Shown here: positions 1 to 11,149 of the stretch, in pieces
Layout: the number at the start of each line of letters is the position of its first letter
Position numbering within the stretch: the first letter of the stretch is position 1
Source: Pseudomonas sp. 6D_7.1_Bac1
GTDB taxonomy: Bacteria > Pseudomonadota > Gammaproteobacteria > Pseudomonadales > Pseudomonadaceae
Assembly (NCBI RefSeq): GCF_025465945.1
Contig: NZ_JANLNW010000021.1
Location: forward strand, 1-64,000
Direction: 5' to 3'
Length of the DNA stretch: 64,000 nucleotides
Translations under genes and position numbers: made by a program
Notes under the pieces: generated by a model
What the model was told of the DNA's origin: nothing
Seen by the model: the letters and a program-made list of their open reading frames with translations, nothing else
Databases searched by the model: none

Positions 1-31
<31 letters not shown>

Positions 32-80
32 ACACTGGATCTCCTTGCGGCCTCTGGATTTGAATTTACAAGGTGCGCAC

Positions 81-2012
81 ATGACCACAACACGACTGAC
101 CATGGCCCAGGCCCTGGTGAAATTCCTCGATAACCAGTACGTCGAGGTCGATGGGGTTCAAAGCAAATTCGTCGCCGGGATCTTCACCATTTTCGGCCAC
201 GGCAATGTGCTCGGCCTCGGCCAGGCGCTGGAGCAGGACAGCGGCGACCTGATCGTCCATCAGGGCCGTAACGAGCAAGGCATGGCCCACGCCGCCATCG
301 GTTTTGCGAAACAGAATCTGCGGCGCAAGATCTACGCCTGCAGCTCATCGGTCGGCCCCGGTGCGGCGAATATGCTGACCGCCGCCGCGACCGCCACCGC
401 CAACCGCATTCCCTTGTTGCTGTTGCCCGGCGACGTCTACGCCAGTCGGCAACCGGACCCGGTGCTGCAACAGATCGAGCAGTTCCACGACCTGAGCATC
501 AGCACCAACGATGCTTTCAAAGCGGTGAGCAAATACTGGGACCGCATCAACCGTCCCGAACAACTGATGAGCGCCGCGATCCACGCCATGCGCGTGCTCA
601 CCGATCCGGCAGAAACCGGCGCGGTGACGCTGGCCCTGCCGCAGGATGTACAGGCCGAAGCCTACGATTACCCTGATTACTTCCTGCAAAAACGCGTGCA
701 CCGCATCGACCGTCGCCCGGCGACTGAAGCCATGCTCGGCGACGCCGTGGCGTTGCTCAAAGGCAAGCGCAAGCCGTTGATCATCTGCGGTGGCGGGGTC
801 AAGTATTCGGGAGCGAATGCGGCGTTGCAGGCATTTGCCGAACGTTTCGACATTCCTTTCGCCGAGACCCAGGCCGGCAAGAGTGCAGTGGTTTCAAACC
901 ATCCTCTGAACGTTGGCGGGATTGGCGAAACCGGTTGCCTGGCGGCGAACCTGCTGGCCAAGGAAGCCGATCTGATCATTGGCATCGGCACCCGCTACTC
1001 GGACTTCACCACGTCGTCGAAATGGCTGTTCCAGCACCCACAAGTGCAGTTCCTCAACCTGAACATCAGCCCCTGCGATGCACTGAAACTCGATGGCGTG
1101 CAGTTGCTGGCCGACGCCCGATCCGGCTTGCAGGCATTGTCCGAAGCGCTGGCCGATTACCGCTCCAGCTGGGGCGAGCAACCAAGTCTGGCCAAGGCAC
1201 AACTGGATGAAGAGGTCGATCGGGTTTACCAGGTCGAGTACCAGACCCAGGACTTCGTCCCGGAAATCAACGACCACATGGACCCGGCGGTACTGCGCGA
1301 ATTCATCGAGCTGACCGGCTCCTGCCTGACCCAAAGCCGTGTGCTCGGCGTGTTGAACGCAACCCTTGCTGACGACGCGGTGATCGTTGCCGCTGCCGGC
1401 AGTTTGCCCGGCGACTTGCAACGCAGCTGGCGCAGCAAAGGCGTGAACACCTACCACGTCGAGTACGGTTATTCCTGCATGGGCTACGAGGTCAATGCGG
1501 CGCTGGGGGTGAAACTTGCCGAACCTGCGCGTGAGGTCTATGCGCTGGTGGGCGATGGCTCTTACATGATGCTGCACTCGGAGCTAGCGACCTCGATCCA
1601 GGAGCGGCGCAAGATCAACGTGATCCTGCTCGACAACATGACTTTCGGCTGCATCAACAACTTGCAGATGGAACACGGCATGGACAGCTTCGGCACCGAG
1701 TTCCGCTTCCGCAACCCTTCCACCTGCAAGCTCGATGGCGGTTTTGTCCCGGTGGACTTCGCCATGAGCGCGGCGGCTTACGGTTGCAAGACCTACAAGG
1801 TGAGCACTGTCGAGCAGCTGCAAGCAGCCTTGGCCGATGCGCGGCTGCAGACAGTGTCGACGCTGATCGACATCAAGGTACTGCCCAAGACCATGATCCA
1901 CAAATACCTGTCCTGGTGGCGGGTGGGTGTAGCGCAAGTCTCCACCAGCGCCCGCACCGACGCGGTCGCCAAAACCCTTAATGAACGACTGGCCAAGGCC
2001 CGTCAGTACTGA
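81..2012 (+). CDS. iolD: 3D-(3,5/4)-trihydroxycyclohexane-1,2-dione hydrolase (IolD)
   Basis: ThDP-dependent ring-opening hydrolase of cytosolic myo-inositol catabolism, converting trihydroxycyclohexanedione to 5-deoxyglucuronate. The 643-residue product has the acetohydroxyacid-synthase fold order. The likely catalytic glutamate is E65 in GRNEQG, and the ThDP/Mg motif begins with GDGS at residues 491-494 and ends at LLDN about residue 519. The ATG at 81 is preferred because AAGGTG lies five bases upstream; a TTG at 45 is in frame but has no ribosome site. It is followed after 30 bases by iolG, consistent with an iol operon whose earlier genes lie left of the window. The name rests on family resemblance and on its neighbours. 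Confidence 0.93.
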   Translation: MTTTRLTMAQALVKFLDNQYVEVDGVQSKFVAGIFTIFGHGNVLGLGQALEQDSGDLIVHQGRNEQGMAHAAIGFAKQNLRRKIYACSSSVGPGAANMLTAAATATANRIPLLLLPGDVYASRQPDPVLQQIEQFHDLSISTNDAFKAVSKYWDRINRPEQLMSAAIHAMRVLTDPAETGAVTLALPQDVQAEAYDYPDYFLQKRVHRIDRRPATEAMLGDAVALLKGKRKPLIICGGGVKYSGANAALQAFAERFDIPFAETQAGKSAVVSNHPLNVGGIGETGCLAANLLAKEADLIIGIGTRYSDFTTSSKWLFQHPQVQFLNLNISPCDALKLDGVQLLADARSGLQALSEALADYRSSWGEQPSLAKAQLDEEVDRVYQVEYQTQDFVPEINDHMDPAVLREFIELTGSCLTQSRVLGVLNATLADDAVIVAAAGSLPGDLQRSWRSKGVNTYHVEYGYSCMGYEVNAALGVKLAEPAREVYALVGDGSYMMLHSELATSIQERRKINVILLDNMTFGCINNLQMEHGMDSFGTEFRFRNPSTCKLDGGFVPVDFAMSAAAYGCKTYKVSTVEQLQAALADARLQTVSTLIDIKVLPKTMIHKYLSWWRVGVAQVSTSARTDAVAKTLNERLAKARQY

Positions 2013-3068
<1,056 letters not shown>

Positions 3069-3080
3069 CCCCAATTACTT

Positions 3081-3167
3081 GTGGGAGCGAGCCTGCTCGC
3101 GATTGCGATCGGACAGTCACATAGATGTTGGATGTGCTGCCGTCATCGCGAGCAGGCTCGCTCCCAC
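3081..3167. repeat. REPIN: inverted pair of Pseudomonas REP sequences
   Basis: A 23-base REP arm (GTGGGAGCGAGC...GCTCGCGAT, 3081-3103) is mirrored by its exact reverse complement at 3145-3167, separated by about 40 bases. The same pair recurs at 4081, 21853, 29046 and 58660. It lies between iolG and the next iol gene, so it would be transcribed and could fold into a long hairpin in the operon mRNA. Confidence 0.93.
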
Positions 3168-3208
3168 AAGGAGGCAAGGCTTAGGCCTTGGTTTAGGAGA
3201 ACAAAGTC

Positions 3209-4069
3209 ATGCGCATCGCACTAGACCCCTACATGTACCGCAACCTGTCCCTGGGCAAGATGGTCGACAAGGTCGCCGAGCTTGGTTATGAGCACATCGA
3301 ACTTTCGCCCCGGGAAGATTTCCTGCCGTTCTACAAGGCCCCGCGCGTCGACAAGGCGCGGATCAAGGAGTTTCGCAAAGCCCTGAGCGACACCGGGGTG
3401 CAGCTCTCGTCCTTGCTGCCGATGTACCACTGGGCCGCCGCCGATGAAGGTCTGCGGGTGGCGGCGGTGCGTAACTGGAAGCGCGCGATCCAGATCGCCG
3501 TGGAAATGGACTGCGAACTGGTCAACACCGAGTTCACCGGCCAGTTGGACAACCCGCTGGTCTGCGAAAACCAGTTCATGCGGTCCATGGATGAGCTGAT
3601 TCCCGAATTCGAGCGCGAAGGCATCAAGCTCGATATCCAGGCGCACCCCTATGATTTCTGCGAGCGCAATAACGAGTCGGTCGACATCATTCGCGGGCTG
3701 GATCGCGACTGGATCAATTACCTTTATGCGGCGCCGCACACTTTCTTCTATGACGACGGTAAAGGTGACATCGCTTCGATGCTCAAGTACGCAGGCTCCA
3801 AGCTCAGCCACCTGATCATCGCCGACACTTACAACCACAAGGCCTCGTCGGGTTTGCGCTACATCGTCAACCCGCCCGGTGTTACGGCCACCGTGCACCA
3901 GCACCTCGACATTGGTCAGGGCGAGGTCGACTGGGAAGCGTTCTTCAGCACCCTGCGCGAGATCAAGTTCGACGGTATCGCCACGGTCTCGGTATTCGCC
4001 TGGGAAGATCGCCCGGACGAGTCCAACCGGATGATGCTGGAGCGCGTGACCCGCGAACTGTGCCGCTGA
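3209..4069 (+). CDS. Sugar phosphate isomerase/epimerase, IolH/IolE-like TIM barrel
   Basis: Product of 286 residues of the AP-endonuclease-2-like TIM-barrel superfamily that includes IolE, IolH and IolI. Visible family traits are the N-terminal [10 protein letters not shown] strand, [12 protein letters not shown], acidic metal-ligand candidates in VNTEFTG and DIQAHPYDF, and [13 protein letters not shown] near residues 231-243. The ATG at 3209 follows AGGAGA with eight bases spacing. It sits inside the iol cluster and probably handles an inosose or related intermediate. It looks closest to IolH, whose reaction is not firmly established, so I leave the symbol empty. Confidence 0.8.
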   Translation: MRIALDPYMYRNLSLGKMVDKVAELGYEHIELSPREDFLPFYKAPRVDKARIKEFRKALSDTGVQLSSLLPMYHWAAADEGLRVAAVRNWKRAIQIAVEMDCELVNTEFTGQLDNPLVCENQFMRSMDELIPEFEREGIKLDIQAHPYDFCERNNESVDIIRGLDRDWINYLYAAPHTFFYDDGKGDIASMLKYAGSKLSHLIIADTYNHKASSGLRYIVNPPGVTATVHQHLDIGQGEVDWEAFFSTLREIKFDGIATVSVFAWEDRPDESNRMMLERVTRELCR

Positions 4070-4080
4070 ACGCCGAACCT

Positions 4081-4165
4081 GTGGGAGCGAGCCTGCTCGC
4101 GATGCAGTCGATGAGGTTTATCAGAGGCAGCGCGTTGATCCCATCGCGAGCAGGCTCGCTCCCAC
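4081..4165. repeat. REPIN, second copy in the iol cluster
   Basis: Arms 4081-4103 and 4143-4165 are exact reverse complements and identical to the arms of the copy at 3081-3167, while the 39-base spacer differs. Two REPINs therefore flank the TIM-barrel gene on both sides. Confidence 0.93.
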
Positions 4166-4206
4166 AAGGGCTTCGCCAACCGGCGACTATTTACAAGGAG
4201 AGCTTC

Positions 4207-5259
4207 ATGCGAATCGGACTTGTCGGTTACGGCCATGGCGGTCGGTTTTTCCATGCGCCGCTGATCAGCAGCTTGCCGGCGGCCACCTTCGTTGGTGTGG
4301 TGACGCGTTCACCTGAGCGCCGGCAACTGTTAGCGGCTGAGTACCCGGGTGTTCCGGCCTTCGACAGCATTGGCCAGTTGGTGGAAGCGGGGGTCGATGT
4401 GCTGGTGATCTCCACTACGCTGGAGGGGCGAGCAGCGTTGGTGCTTGAAGCCATCGAACACGGGGTGGCCGTGGTCTGCGACAAACCCTTCGCCGCCGAT
4501 GCGCAGCAAGCCGAGGCGCTGGTGGTGGCTGCCGAGCAGCGCAAGGTCGCGCTGAGCGTCTATCAAAACCGGCGTTGGGATTCGGATTTTCTCACGGTAC
4601 GCAAACTCATCGACTCCGGTGCATTGGGCGAGGTCACGCGCTTTGAATCCAGCGTGGAACGCTATTCACCGCAGTCCGTGGGCAAGGGCAGCGGAGGCGG
4701 ATTCCTGCGTGATCTGGGCAGTCATCTGGTGGACCAGGCGCTGCAACTGTTCGGACCGGTGACCCGGGTCTACGCCGAACTGGATTACCTCAATCAAGAC
4801 CAGCTTTTCGACAACGGCTTTTTCCTCTCGCTGACCCATGTCAATGGTGTGATCTCGCACTTGCGCGGCAGTTGCCTGCAAAACAATCCCGCGCCGCGCT
4901 TTCGAGTAAACGGCACGGAAGGGACTTACAGCGTCGATGGCCTGGACGGGCAAGAGGCCTTGGCGCTGGCCGGGCGAACGCCAACATCCGAAGGTGATCG
5001 CTGGGGTGTTGAAGAGCATCGGCGTTGGGGCTGGTTCGAACGCGGTGAGGAGCGTGAGCGGATTCCGTCTGAGCGCGGCTGCTGGAATCAGTTCTATTTA
5101 CAGCTACAAACCGCGTTGCAAAGCGCTGGCCCACTGCCGGTCGAGGCCCGTGATGCACTGGCGACCACCCGCGTTCTAGACGCCGCACGGCTGAGTTCCG
5201 AACGCCGTCAGGTGCTTGAAATGAAGCCTGCGTGCGGCCATGGGATAAAAACAGAATAA
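4207..5259 (+). CDS. Gfo/Idh/MocA family oxidoreductase
   Basis: Predicted cytosolic NAD(P)-dependent sugar or cyclitol dehydrogenase of 350 residues. It has a Rossmann glycine motif GYGHGG near residues 7-12, the DKP variant of the family EKP signature, a catalytic-domain stretch LRDLGSHLVDQAL with the expected histidine, and YQNRRWDSDF. The ATG at 4207 follows AAGGAG six bases upstream; the frame extends upstream through the REPIN and should not be used. It lies between the IolH-like gene and the ABC importer, so a role on inositol isomers or inosose is likely but the substrate is unknown. Its stop codon overlaps the operator region of the importer. Confidence 0.82.
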   Translation: MRIGLVGYGHGGRFFHAPLISSLPAATFVGVVTRSPERRQLLAAEYPGVPAFDSIGQLVEAGVDVLVISTTLEGRAALVLEAIEHGVAVVCDKPFAADAQQAEALVVAAEQRKVALSVYQNRRWDSDFLTVRKLIDSGALGEVTRFESSVERYSPQSVGKGSGGGFLRDLGSHLVDQALQLFGPVTRVYAELDYLNQDQLFDNGFFLSLTHVNGVISHLRGSCLQNNPAPRFRVNGTEGTYSVDGLDGQEALALAGRTPTSEGDRWGVEEHRRWGWFERGEERERIPSERGCWNQFYLQLQTALQSAGPLPVEARDALATTRVLDAARLSSERRQVLEMKPACGHGIKTE

Positions 5260-5294
5260 AATTCTAAAATGAGTTGATATGGAAATTAAATTCC
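5254..5294 (+). promoter_or_regulatory. Candidate IolR-type operators and promoter of the inositol importer
   Basis: An AT-rich stretch carries two palindromes: AGAATAAAATTCT (5253-5265) and GGAAATTAAATTCC (5281-5294). The second matches GGAA-N6-TTCC exactly, the form described for the RpiR-family repressor IolR in Sinorhizobium. A possible -35 TTGATA (5274-5279) and a weak -10 AATAAA (5295-5300) would place the second site between the promoter elements, a geometry suited to repression. The promoter elements are inferred; the palindromes are seen directly. Confidence 0.6.
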
Positions 5295-5403
5295 AATAAA
5301 GTCATTTCCAGGTTGCCGACTATCAACGTCCCGATCGACCTCAAGCCAGCCTTGAGTGCGGGGAGGGCGAAACAAAAACAAGAAACAACGATAGGTACCG
5401 TCG

Positions 5404-5556
5404 ATGAAAACCTTCAGCTCTGCTCTGCGAGTCTCACCCTCCGCGCTGCTTCGCGCCAGTTTCCTTTCCTTGTCCCGATTCCTCTGTGTCGAACGCAGGG
5501 GGGCCCTGGTGTGCTGCATTCCCGGCGCGCCGATCGTTCGCTTGCCCACTCACTGA
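5404..5556 (+). other. Possible 50-codon leader ORF
   Basis: In the 316-base leader between the operators and the binding-protein gene there is an ATG-started frame of 50 codons with arginine- and serine-rich composition and no recognisable domain. A good ribosome site is lacking. It may be chance; it is recorded because the leader is otherwise empty and the frame starts like the next gene (MKT). Confidence 0.15.
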
Positions 5557-5610
5557 ATTCGTCCTGCGCCTTATCCATAAAACCAACAAGAATGTGGAGA
5601 AAGACTTTTC

Positions 5611-6537
5611 ATGAAGACCAAGATCCGTTTCGCCTCACTTGCCCTGTCCCTGATGCTTGCCAGCGGCGCTGCCTTCGCTGACCTGAAGATTGGCGTGAGC
5701 ATGTCGCAATTCGATGACACCTGGCTGACGTACCTGCGCGAATCCATGGACAAGCAAGCCAAGTCCATGCCCGATGGCGTCAAACTGCAGTTCGAAGACG
5801 CCCGCAGCGACGTGGTCAAGCAACTGAGTCAGGTCGAAAGCTTCATCAGCCAGAAAGTCGACGCCATCGTGGTTAATCCGGTGGATACCGCAGCGACCAA
5901 AAAAATCACCGAAGCGGCGGTCAAGGCCGGGATTCCGCTGGTCTACGTCAACCGCCGCCCGGATGACCTGAACCTGCCCAAGGGCGTGATTACCGTGGCC
6001 TCCAATGACCTGGAAGCCGGCCAGATGCAGATGCAGTACCTCGCCGAAAAAATGCATGGCAAGGGTGAAATCGTGATTCTGCTGGGCGACCTCGCCAACA
6101 ACTCCACCACCAACCGCACCAAAGGCGTCAAAGAGGTGTTGGCCAAGTACCCGGGCATCAAGATCGACCAAGAGCAGACCGGTACCTGGTTGCGCGACAA
6201 AGGCATGACCCTGGTCAACGACTGGCTGACCCAGGGCCGAAAATTTGACGCCATTGTCTCCAACAACGACGAGATGGCCATCGGCGCCGCCATGGCCTTG
6301 AAACAGGCCGGGGTGGAAAAGGGCAGTGTGTTGATCGCCGGTGTCGACGGCACCCCCGACGGCCTGCGCGCCGTGAAGAAAGGCGATCTGGCGGTCTCGG
6401 TGTTCCAGGACGCCAAGGGCCAGGCCGTCGGCTCCATCGACGCGGCGGTGAAGATGGCCAAGAACGAGTCGGTCGAGCAGGCGGTGTGGGTGCCGTATCG
6501 CCTGATCACCCCGGAAAACGTTGACCAGTTCAAATAG
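5611..6537 (+). CDS. Sugar (probably inositol) ABC transporter periplasmic binding protein
   Basis: Periplasmic solute-binding component of 308 residues, type-1 periplasmic binding fold (RbsB/IbpA-like). A signal peptide occupies residues 1-23, ending at AFA before DLKIGVSMSQ. Typical strands include KVDAIVVNPVDT, IPLVYVNRRP and LIAGVDGTPDG. The ATG follows GGAGA about eleven bases upstream. It starts the importer operon behind a GGAA-N6-TTCC operator, with the ATPase and permease genes following. Given the iol genes on the left, myo-inositol or a related cyclitol is the likely ligand; the ligand itself cannot be read from sequence. Confidence 0.88.
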   Translation: MKTKIRFASLALSLMLASGAAFADLKIGVSMSQFDDTWLTYLRESMDKQAKSMPDGVKLQFEDARSDVVKQLSQVESFISQKVDAIVVNPVDTAATKKITEAAVKAGIPLVYVNRRPDDLNLPKGVITVASNDLEAGQMQMQYLAEKMHGKGEIVILLGDLANNSTTNRTKGVKEVLAKYPGIKIDQEQTGTWLRDKGMTLVNDWLTQGRKFDAIVSNNDEMAIGAAMALKQAGVEKGSVLIAGVDGTPDGLRAVKKGDLAVSVFQDAKGQAVGSIDAAVKMAKNESVEQAVWVPYRLITPENVDQFK

Positions 6538-6607
6538 TCAGTCCGTTCAATAACAACAATAAGCACGCAAGGTGGCACTGCCAACCTTGCTGATGGAGTA
6601 CCTGATC

Positions 6608-8173
6608 ATGTTCGCTTCAGCGACTGCTTCGAGCATCCCGTTGGTGGGTGTCCAGCCAAACGCCGTACCTGTCGATGAGCCGTACCTGCTGGAGATCATC
6701 AACGTCAGCAAGGGTTTTCCGGGTGTGGTGGCCCTGTCCGATGTCCAGCTGCGAGTGCGTCCGGGTTCGGTGCTGGCCTTGATGGGCGAGAACGGTGCCG
6801 GCAAATCCACCTTGATGAAAATCATCGCCGGCATCTACCAGCCGGACGCCGGTGAGCTGCGTCTGCGCGGTAAACCGGTGACGTTCGATACGCCGCTGGC
6901 AGCCTTGCAGGCCGGGATTGCGATGATCCACCAGGAACTCAACCTGATGCCGCACATGAGCATCGCCGAGAACATCTGGATCGGTCGCGAGCAGCTCAAC
7001 GGTTTCCACATGATCGATCACCGGGAAATGCACCGCTGCACCGCGCAATTGCTGGAACGGTTGCGGATCAACCTCGACCCGGAAGAACAGGTCGGCAACC
7101 TGAGCATCGCCGAGCGGCAGATGGTCGAGATCGCCAAAGCGGTGTCCTACGACTCGGACATCCTGATCATGGACGAACCGACGTCGGCGATCACCGACAA
7201 GGAGGTCGCCCATCTGTTCTCGATCATTGCCGACCTCAAGGCCCAGGGTAAGGGCATCATCTACATCACCCACAAAATGAACGAGGTGTTCAGCATCGCC
7301 GACGAAGTCGCGGTGTTCCGTGACGGTACCTACATCGGCCTGCAACGGGCCGACAGCATGGACGGCGACAGCCTGATCTCGATGATGGTCGGACGTGAGC
7401 TGAGCCAGTTGTTCCCGGTGCGCGAGAAGCCGATTGGCGAGCTGTTGATGTCAGTACGCGACCTGCGCCTGGACGGCGTCTTCCAGGGTGTTTCCTTCGA
7501 CCTGCACGCCGGCGAGATCCTTGGCGTCGCCGGATTGATGGGCTCGGGCCGGACCAATGTCGCCGAAGCGATTTTCGGCGTCACCCCAAGCGATGGCGGT
7601 GAAATCCGTCTCGACGGCCAACCGGTGCGCATCAGCGACCCGCACATGGCCATCGAGAAGGGCTTTGCGTTGCTCACCGAGGATCGCAAGCTCAGCGGCC
7701 TGTTCCCGTGCCTGTCGGTACTGGAGAACATGGAAATGGCGGTGCTGCCGCATTACGTCGGCAACGGCTTCATCCAGCAGAAAGCCTTGCGCGCCTTGTG
7801 CGAAGACATGTGCAAGAAGCTGCGGGTGAAAACCCCGTCGCTGGAGCAGTGCATCGACACCTTGTCCGGTGGTAACCAGCAAAAAGCCTTGCTCGCCCGT
7901 TGGTTGATGACCAACCCGCGAATCCTGATTCTCGACGAGCCAACCCGCGGCATTGATGTCGGCGCCAAAGCCGAGATCTACCGGCTGATTTCCTGCCTCG
8001 CCAGCGAAGGCATGGCGGTGATCTTGATTTCTTCGGAGCTGCCGGAAGTGCTTGGCATGAGCGACCGGGTGATGGTCATGCACGAGGGCGACCTGATGGG
8101 CACGCTCGACCGCAGCGAGGCAACCCAGGAGCGGGTCATGCAACTGGCCTCGGGCATGTCTCTACGCCATTAA
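6608..8173 (+). CDS. Sugar ABC transporter ATP-binding protein, MglA/RbsA type
   Basis: Cytosolic energising subunit of 521 residues with two nucleotide-binding domains. Domain 1 has Walker [10 protein letters not shown] (60-68) and Walker [10 protein letters not shown]. Domain 2 has the degenerate P-loop MGSGRTN usual for this family, a full LSGGNQQK signature and [10 protein letters not shown]. The ATG at 6608 is preferred over 6593 and GTG 6572 because GGAG lies nine bases upstream. It belongs to the importer operon between the binding protein and the permease and is separated from the latter by a REPIN-like element. Confidence 0.92.
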   Translation: MFASATASSIPLVGVQPNAVPVDEPYLLEIINVSKGFPGVVALSDVQLRVRPGSVLALMGENGAGKSTLMKIIAGIYQPDAGELRLRGKPVTFDTPLAALQAGIAMIHQELNLMPHMSIAENIWIGREQLNGFHMIDHREMHRCTAQLLERLRINLDPEEQVGNLSIAERQMVEIAKAVSYDSDILIMDEPTSAITDKEVAHLFSIIADLKAQGKGIIYITHKMNEVFSIADEVAVFRDGTYIGLQRADSMDGDSLISMMVGRELSQLFPVREKPIGELLMSVRDLRLDGVFQGVSFDLHAGEILGVAGLMGSGRTNVAEAIFGVTPSDGGEIRLDGQPVRISDPHMAIEKGFALLTEDRKLSGLFPCLSVLENMEMAVLPHYVGNGFIQQKALRALCEDMCKKLRVKTPSLEQCIDTLSGGNQQKALLARWLMTNPRILILDEPTRGIDVGAKAEIYRLISCLASEGMAVILISSELPEVLGMSDRVMVMHEGDLMGTLDRSEATQERVMQLASGMSLRH

Positions 8174-8193
8174 GTCAAGGGTGAACGCCGTAT

Positions 8194-8307
8194 CTGTGGC
8201 GAGGGAGCTTGCTCCCGCTGGGCCGCGGAGCGGCCCCAATGTCTCGGATATACCGTAGATCTGGCGAGCGCTACGCACTCGAACGGGAGCAAGCTCCCTC
8301 GCCACAG
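8194..8307. repeat. REPIN-like element, variant family (GTGGCGAGGGAGC type)
   Basis: Left arm CTGTGGCGAGGGAGC...TTGCTCCC (8194-8216) and right arm GGGAGCAAG...CTCGCCACAG (8285-8307) are inverted copies. The core differs from the GTGGGAGCGAGC family elsewhere in the window. It lies inside the ABC operon between ATPase and permease genes and may tune their relative expression by mRNA folding. Confidence 0.88.
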
Positions 8308-8349
8308 GTATGTATTCGATGCCGGATTTCATTTGAAGGGTGAGTGGTT

Positions 8350-9372
8350 ATGAACGCGATACTGGAAAACAAGCCTGCAACGACACCGGTCAAGAGTCGC
8401 CGGCGCCTTCCGACCGAGTTGAGCATCTTTCTGGTGCTGATCGGCATTGGTCTGGTCTTTGAAGTGTTCGGCTGGATCGTGCGGGACCAGAGTTTTTTGA
8501 TGAACTCCCAGCGGCTGGTATTGATGATCCTGCAAGTGTCGATCATCGGCCTGCTGGCGATTGGCGTAACCCAGGTGATCATCACCACCGGCATCGACCT
8601 GTCGTCAGGCTCGGTGCTGGCTTTATCGGCAATGATCGCCGCCAGCCTGGCGCAGACCTCGGATTTTGCCCGGGCGGTGTTTCCGTCGCTGACCGACTTG
8701 CCGGTGTGGATTCCAGTGATTGCCGGGCTCGGCGTCGGACTGCTGGCGGGGGCAATCAATGGCAGCATCATTGCCGTTACCGGGATTCCACCGTTCATTG
8801 CCACCTTGGGCATGATGGTCTCGGCTCGTGGCCTGGCGCGTTTCTACACCGAGGGCCAGCCGGTGAGCATGCTCTCGGATTCCTACACGGCCATCGGTCA
8901 CGGCGCGATGCCGGTGATCATTTTCCTGGTGGTGGCGGTGATCTTCCACGTCGCGCTGCGCTACACCAAGTACGGTAAATACACCTACGCCATTGGCGGC
9001 AACATGCAGGCGGCGCGTACGTCCGGGATCAACGTCAAACGTCATCTGGTGATTGTCTACAGCATCGCCGGGTTGCTGGCGGGATTGGCGGGCGTGGTGG
9101 CGTCGGCCCGTGCCGCAACGGGGCAGGCCGGGATGGGCATGTCATATGAACTGGACGCGATTGCCGCCGCGGTGATCGGTGGTACCAGCCTGGCGGGTGG
9201 CGTGGGGCGTATCAGCGGCACCGTGATCGGTGCGCTGATCCTCGGAGTGATGGCCAGCGGCTTCACCTTCGTCGGCGTCGATGCCTACATTCAGGACATC
9301 ATCAAAGGCCTGATCATCGTGGTCGCGGTGGTCATCGACCAATACCGCAACAAGCGCAAACTCAAGCGCTGA
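8350..9372 (+). CDS. Sugar ABC transporter permease, RbsC/AraH type
   Basis: Inner-membrane permease of 340 residues with about ten hydrophobic segments. Family features include TTGIDLSSGSVLALSAM early in the protein, the NGSIIAVTGIPPFIATLGMM loop that docks on the ATPase, and the C-terminal GGTSLAGGVGRISGTVIGALI. The ATG at 8350 is preferred over GTG 8344 because GAAGGG lies about nine bases upstream. It is the third component of the putative inositol importer. Confidence 0.92.
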   Translation: MNAILENKPATTPVKSRRRLPTELSIFLVLIGIGLVFEVFGWIVRDQSFLMNSQRLVLMILQVSIIGLLAIGVTQVIITTGIDLSSGSVLALSAMIAASLAQTSDFARAVFPSLTDLPVWIPVIAGLGVGLLAGAINGSIIAVTGIPPFIATLGMMVSARGLARFYTEGQPVSMLSDSYTAIGHGAMPVIIFLVVAVIFHVALRYTKYGKYTYAIGGNMQAARTSGINVKRHLVIVYSIAGLLAGLAGVVASARAATGQAGMGMSYELDAIAAAVIGGTSLAGGVGRISGTVIGALILGVMASGFTFVGVDAYIQDIIKGLIIVVAVVIDQYRNKRKLKR

Positions 9373-9474
9373 TAGTGATCGTCACCTGCGAGGGCCTGTT
9401 CTGGCTCTCGCTTCGCAATACCCACATCTCGCACTGAAAAAACCTTAACAACAATAATGAAGGTGAGCTTTGCC

Positions 9475-10824
9475 ATGGGCGTAAGAAAATCAACGTTGTA
9501 CCTTTCCCCGTGCCTGCTGCTCGCGGCCATGGGCGGCGCCGGACAGAGTCTGGCAGCGGATGCGTTCTCCGCCGATTCGAAATGGCTGACCGGCGATTGG
9601 GGCGGTCTGCGCACCGACTGGCTGGAAAAGGGCTACGACATTCAACTGGAGCACGGCGGTGAATTCGCCAGCAACCTCAAGGGCGGCTACAACGACGACA
9701 AGACGGCGCGCTGGACCGAGCAGTTCGTGTTCGGGCTCAAGGTCGATCTGCAAAAGGCCATGGGCATCGAGCACGCCACCTTCAAAATGGCGATCACCGA
9801 ACGCGACGGTCGCAGCCTGACCAACGACCGCATCACTGATCCGCGCGTGGGCGGCTACACCTCGTCCCAGGAAGTCTACGGCCGTGGTCAGACCTGGCGT
9901 CTGACCCAGTTGTGGTTGAGCAAGGGCTTTCTCGACGACGGTGCGCTGGACATCAAGGTCGGTCGCTTTGGTCCCGGTGAAGACTTCAACAGCTTCCCGT
10001 GCGACTTCCAGAGTCTGACCTTCTGTGGCTCCCAGGTCGGTAACTGGGCTGGCGGTATCTGGTACAACTGGCCCGTCAGCCAATTGGCCGGACGGGTCAA
10101 ATACAGCCTCAATCCTGAAGTGTTCGTGCAGGTCGGTGCCTACAACCAGAACCCCTCGAACCTGGAAGTCGGCAACGGCTTCAAGCTCGATGGCAGCGGC
10201 ACCAAGGGCACGATTTTCCCGGTGGAACTGGTCTGGTCGCCGAAAGTCCAGGGGCTGCCGGGCGAATACCGGGTCGGTTACTACTACAGCACCGCGAGCG
10301 CCAATGATGTGCTCAAGGACGTCAACGGCCAGCCGCAACCGCTGACCGGCGATGCGTTCAAGTCGCACACCAGCAAGTCCGGTTACTGGCTGGTGGCTCA
10401 GCAACAGATTACCAGCCATAACGGCGATGCCAGCCGAGGTCTGTCGCTGTTCGCCAACCTGACGCTGCACGACAAGGACACCAACCAGGTCGACAACTTT
10501 ATTCAGGCGGGGATGGTTTACACCGGACCGTTCGATTCACGGCCCAAGGATGCCATCGGTTTTGGTGTCGCGCGGGTTCACACCAACAGCGACTACCGTG
10601 AGCGTGCCGAACTGCAGAATCAGGTCAATGGTGCGACCGACTACAACGACCCGGCGAGTATCCCGCTGCAGCACAGCGAATACAGTTCCGAGGTGTATTA
10701 CGGCTTTCATGTCACCAATTGGCTGACGGTGCGGCCGAACCTGCAATACGTTCGCTACCCTGGTGGTGTTCGTGAAGTCGATTCGGCGGTGATCGGCGGG
10801 ATAAAGGTCGAAACCGTGTTCTAA
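9475..10824 (+). CDS. OprB-family carbohydrate-selective porin
   Basis: Outer-membrane beta-barrel porin of 449 residues with a signal peptide (MGVRKSTLYLSP...SLAADA) and the OprB-family opening WLTGDWGGLRTDWLEKGYD. Further marks are KVGRFGPGEDFNSFPCDFQ and the C-terminal strand ending in VETVF with a terminal phenylalanine typical of barrels. The ATG at 9475 has GAAGGTGA eight bases upstream; an ATG at 9457 is possible but would place that site inside the gene. It is the last gene downstream of the importer, so it probably lets inositol or another polyol cross the outer membrane. Confidence 0.86.
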   Translation: MGVRKSTLYLSPCLLLAAMGGAGQSLAADAFSADSKWLTGDWGGLRTDWLEKGYDIQLEHGGEFASNLKGGYNDDKTARWTEQFVFGLKVDLQKAMGIEHATFKMAITERDGRSLTNDRITDPRVGGYTSSQEVYGRGQTWRLTQLWLSKGFLDDGALDIKVGRFGPGEDFNSFPCDFQSLTFCGSQVGNWAGGIWYNWPVSQLAGRVKYSLNPEVFVQVGAYNQNPSNLEVGNGFKLDGSGTKGTIFPVELVWSPKVQGLPGEYRVGYYYSTASANDVLKDVNGQPQPLTGDAFKSHTSKSGYWLVAQQQITSHNGDASRGLSLFANLTLHDKDTNQVDNFIQAGMVYTGPFDSRPKDAIGFGVARVHTNSDYRERAELQNQVNGATDYNDPASIPLQHSEYSSEVYYGFHVTNWLTVRPNLQYVRYPGGVREVDSAVIGGIKVETVF

Positions 10825-10844
10825 CGGCACTTTTTGTGGTGAAT

Positions 10845-10870
10845 TACGCCACGCTTGCCTGCGTGGCGTA
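10845..10870. terminator. Perfect stem-loop after the porin gene
   Basis: TACGCCACGC (10845-10854) and GCGTGGCGTA (10861-10870) form a perfect 10-bp stem with a six-base loop 20 bases after the porin stop. There is no T run, so it is a transcript-end or stability hairpin but not a canonical intrinsic terminator. The rest of 10871-11149 shows no gene. Confidence 0.6.
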
Positions 10871-11149
10871 GCCGTTTGTCTTCTATATACAGCCGCTCGA
10901 TTGAATTTCTTGCTATAAACGCACTCCGATAAACGCCTCAAAGCTTGCCGTAGAGCAATTTCAGGGCTTTGTCGGACAAATTCCCTGTCTTTTCAGTTGC
11001 TGAGGCTGCAAGTCGGCCTTAGACTGCCGCCCCTCGTAAATTGAGTGCCAGGTGGCGCTTGGAATGTATGGCGCCTTTCCGAGGCCTTGCAGGTCGACCG
11101 GAAAGCTCCCTGATTCGCCTTAATGCACGTATTTTTTATAGAGAAATCA

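Noticed and set aside
3081..4165. Possible CRISPR-like array from repeated GTGGGAGCGAGC sequences
   Set aside because: The repeats occur as scattered inverted pairs, not evenly spaced direct repeats, and no cas genes are present; they are REPINs.
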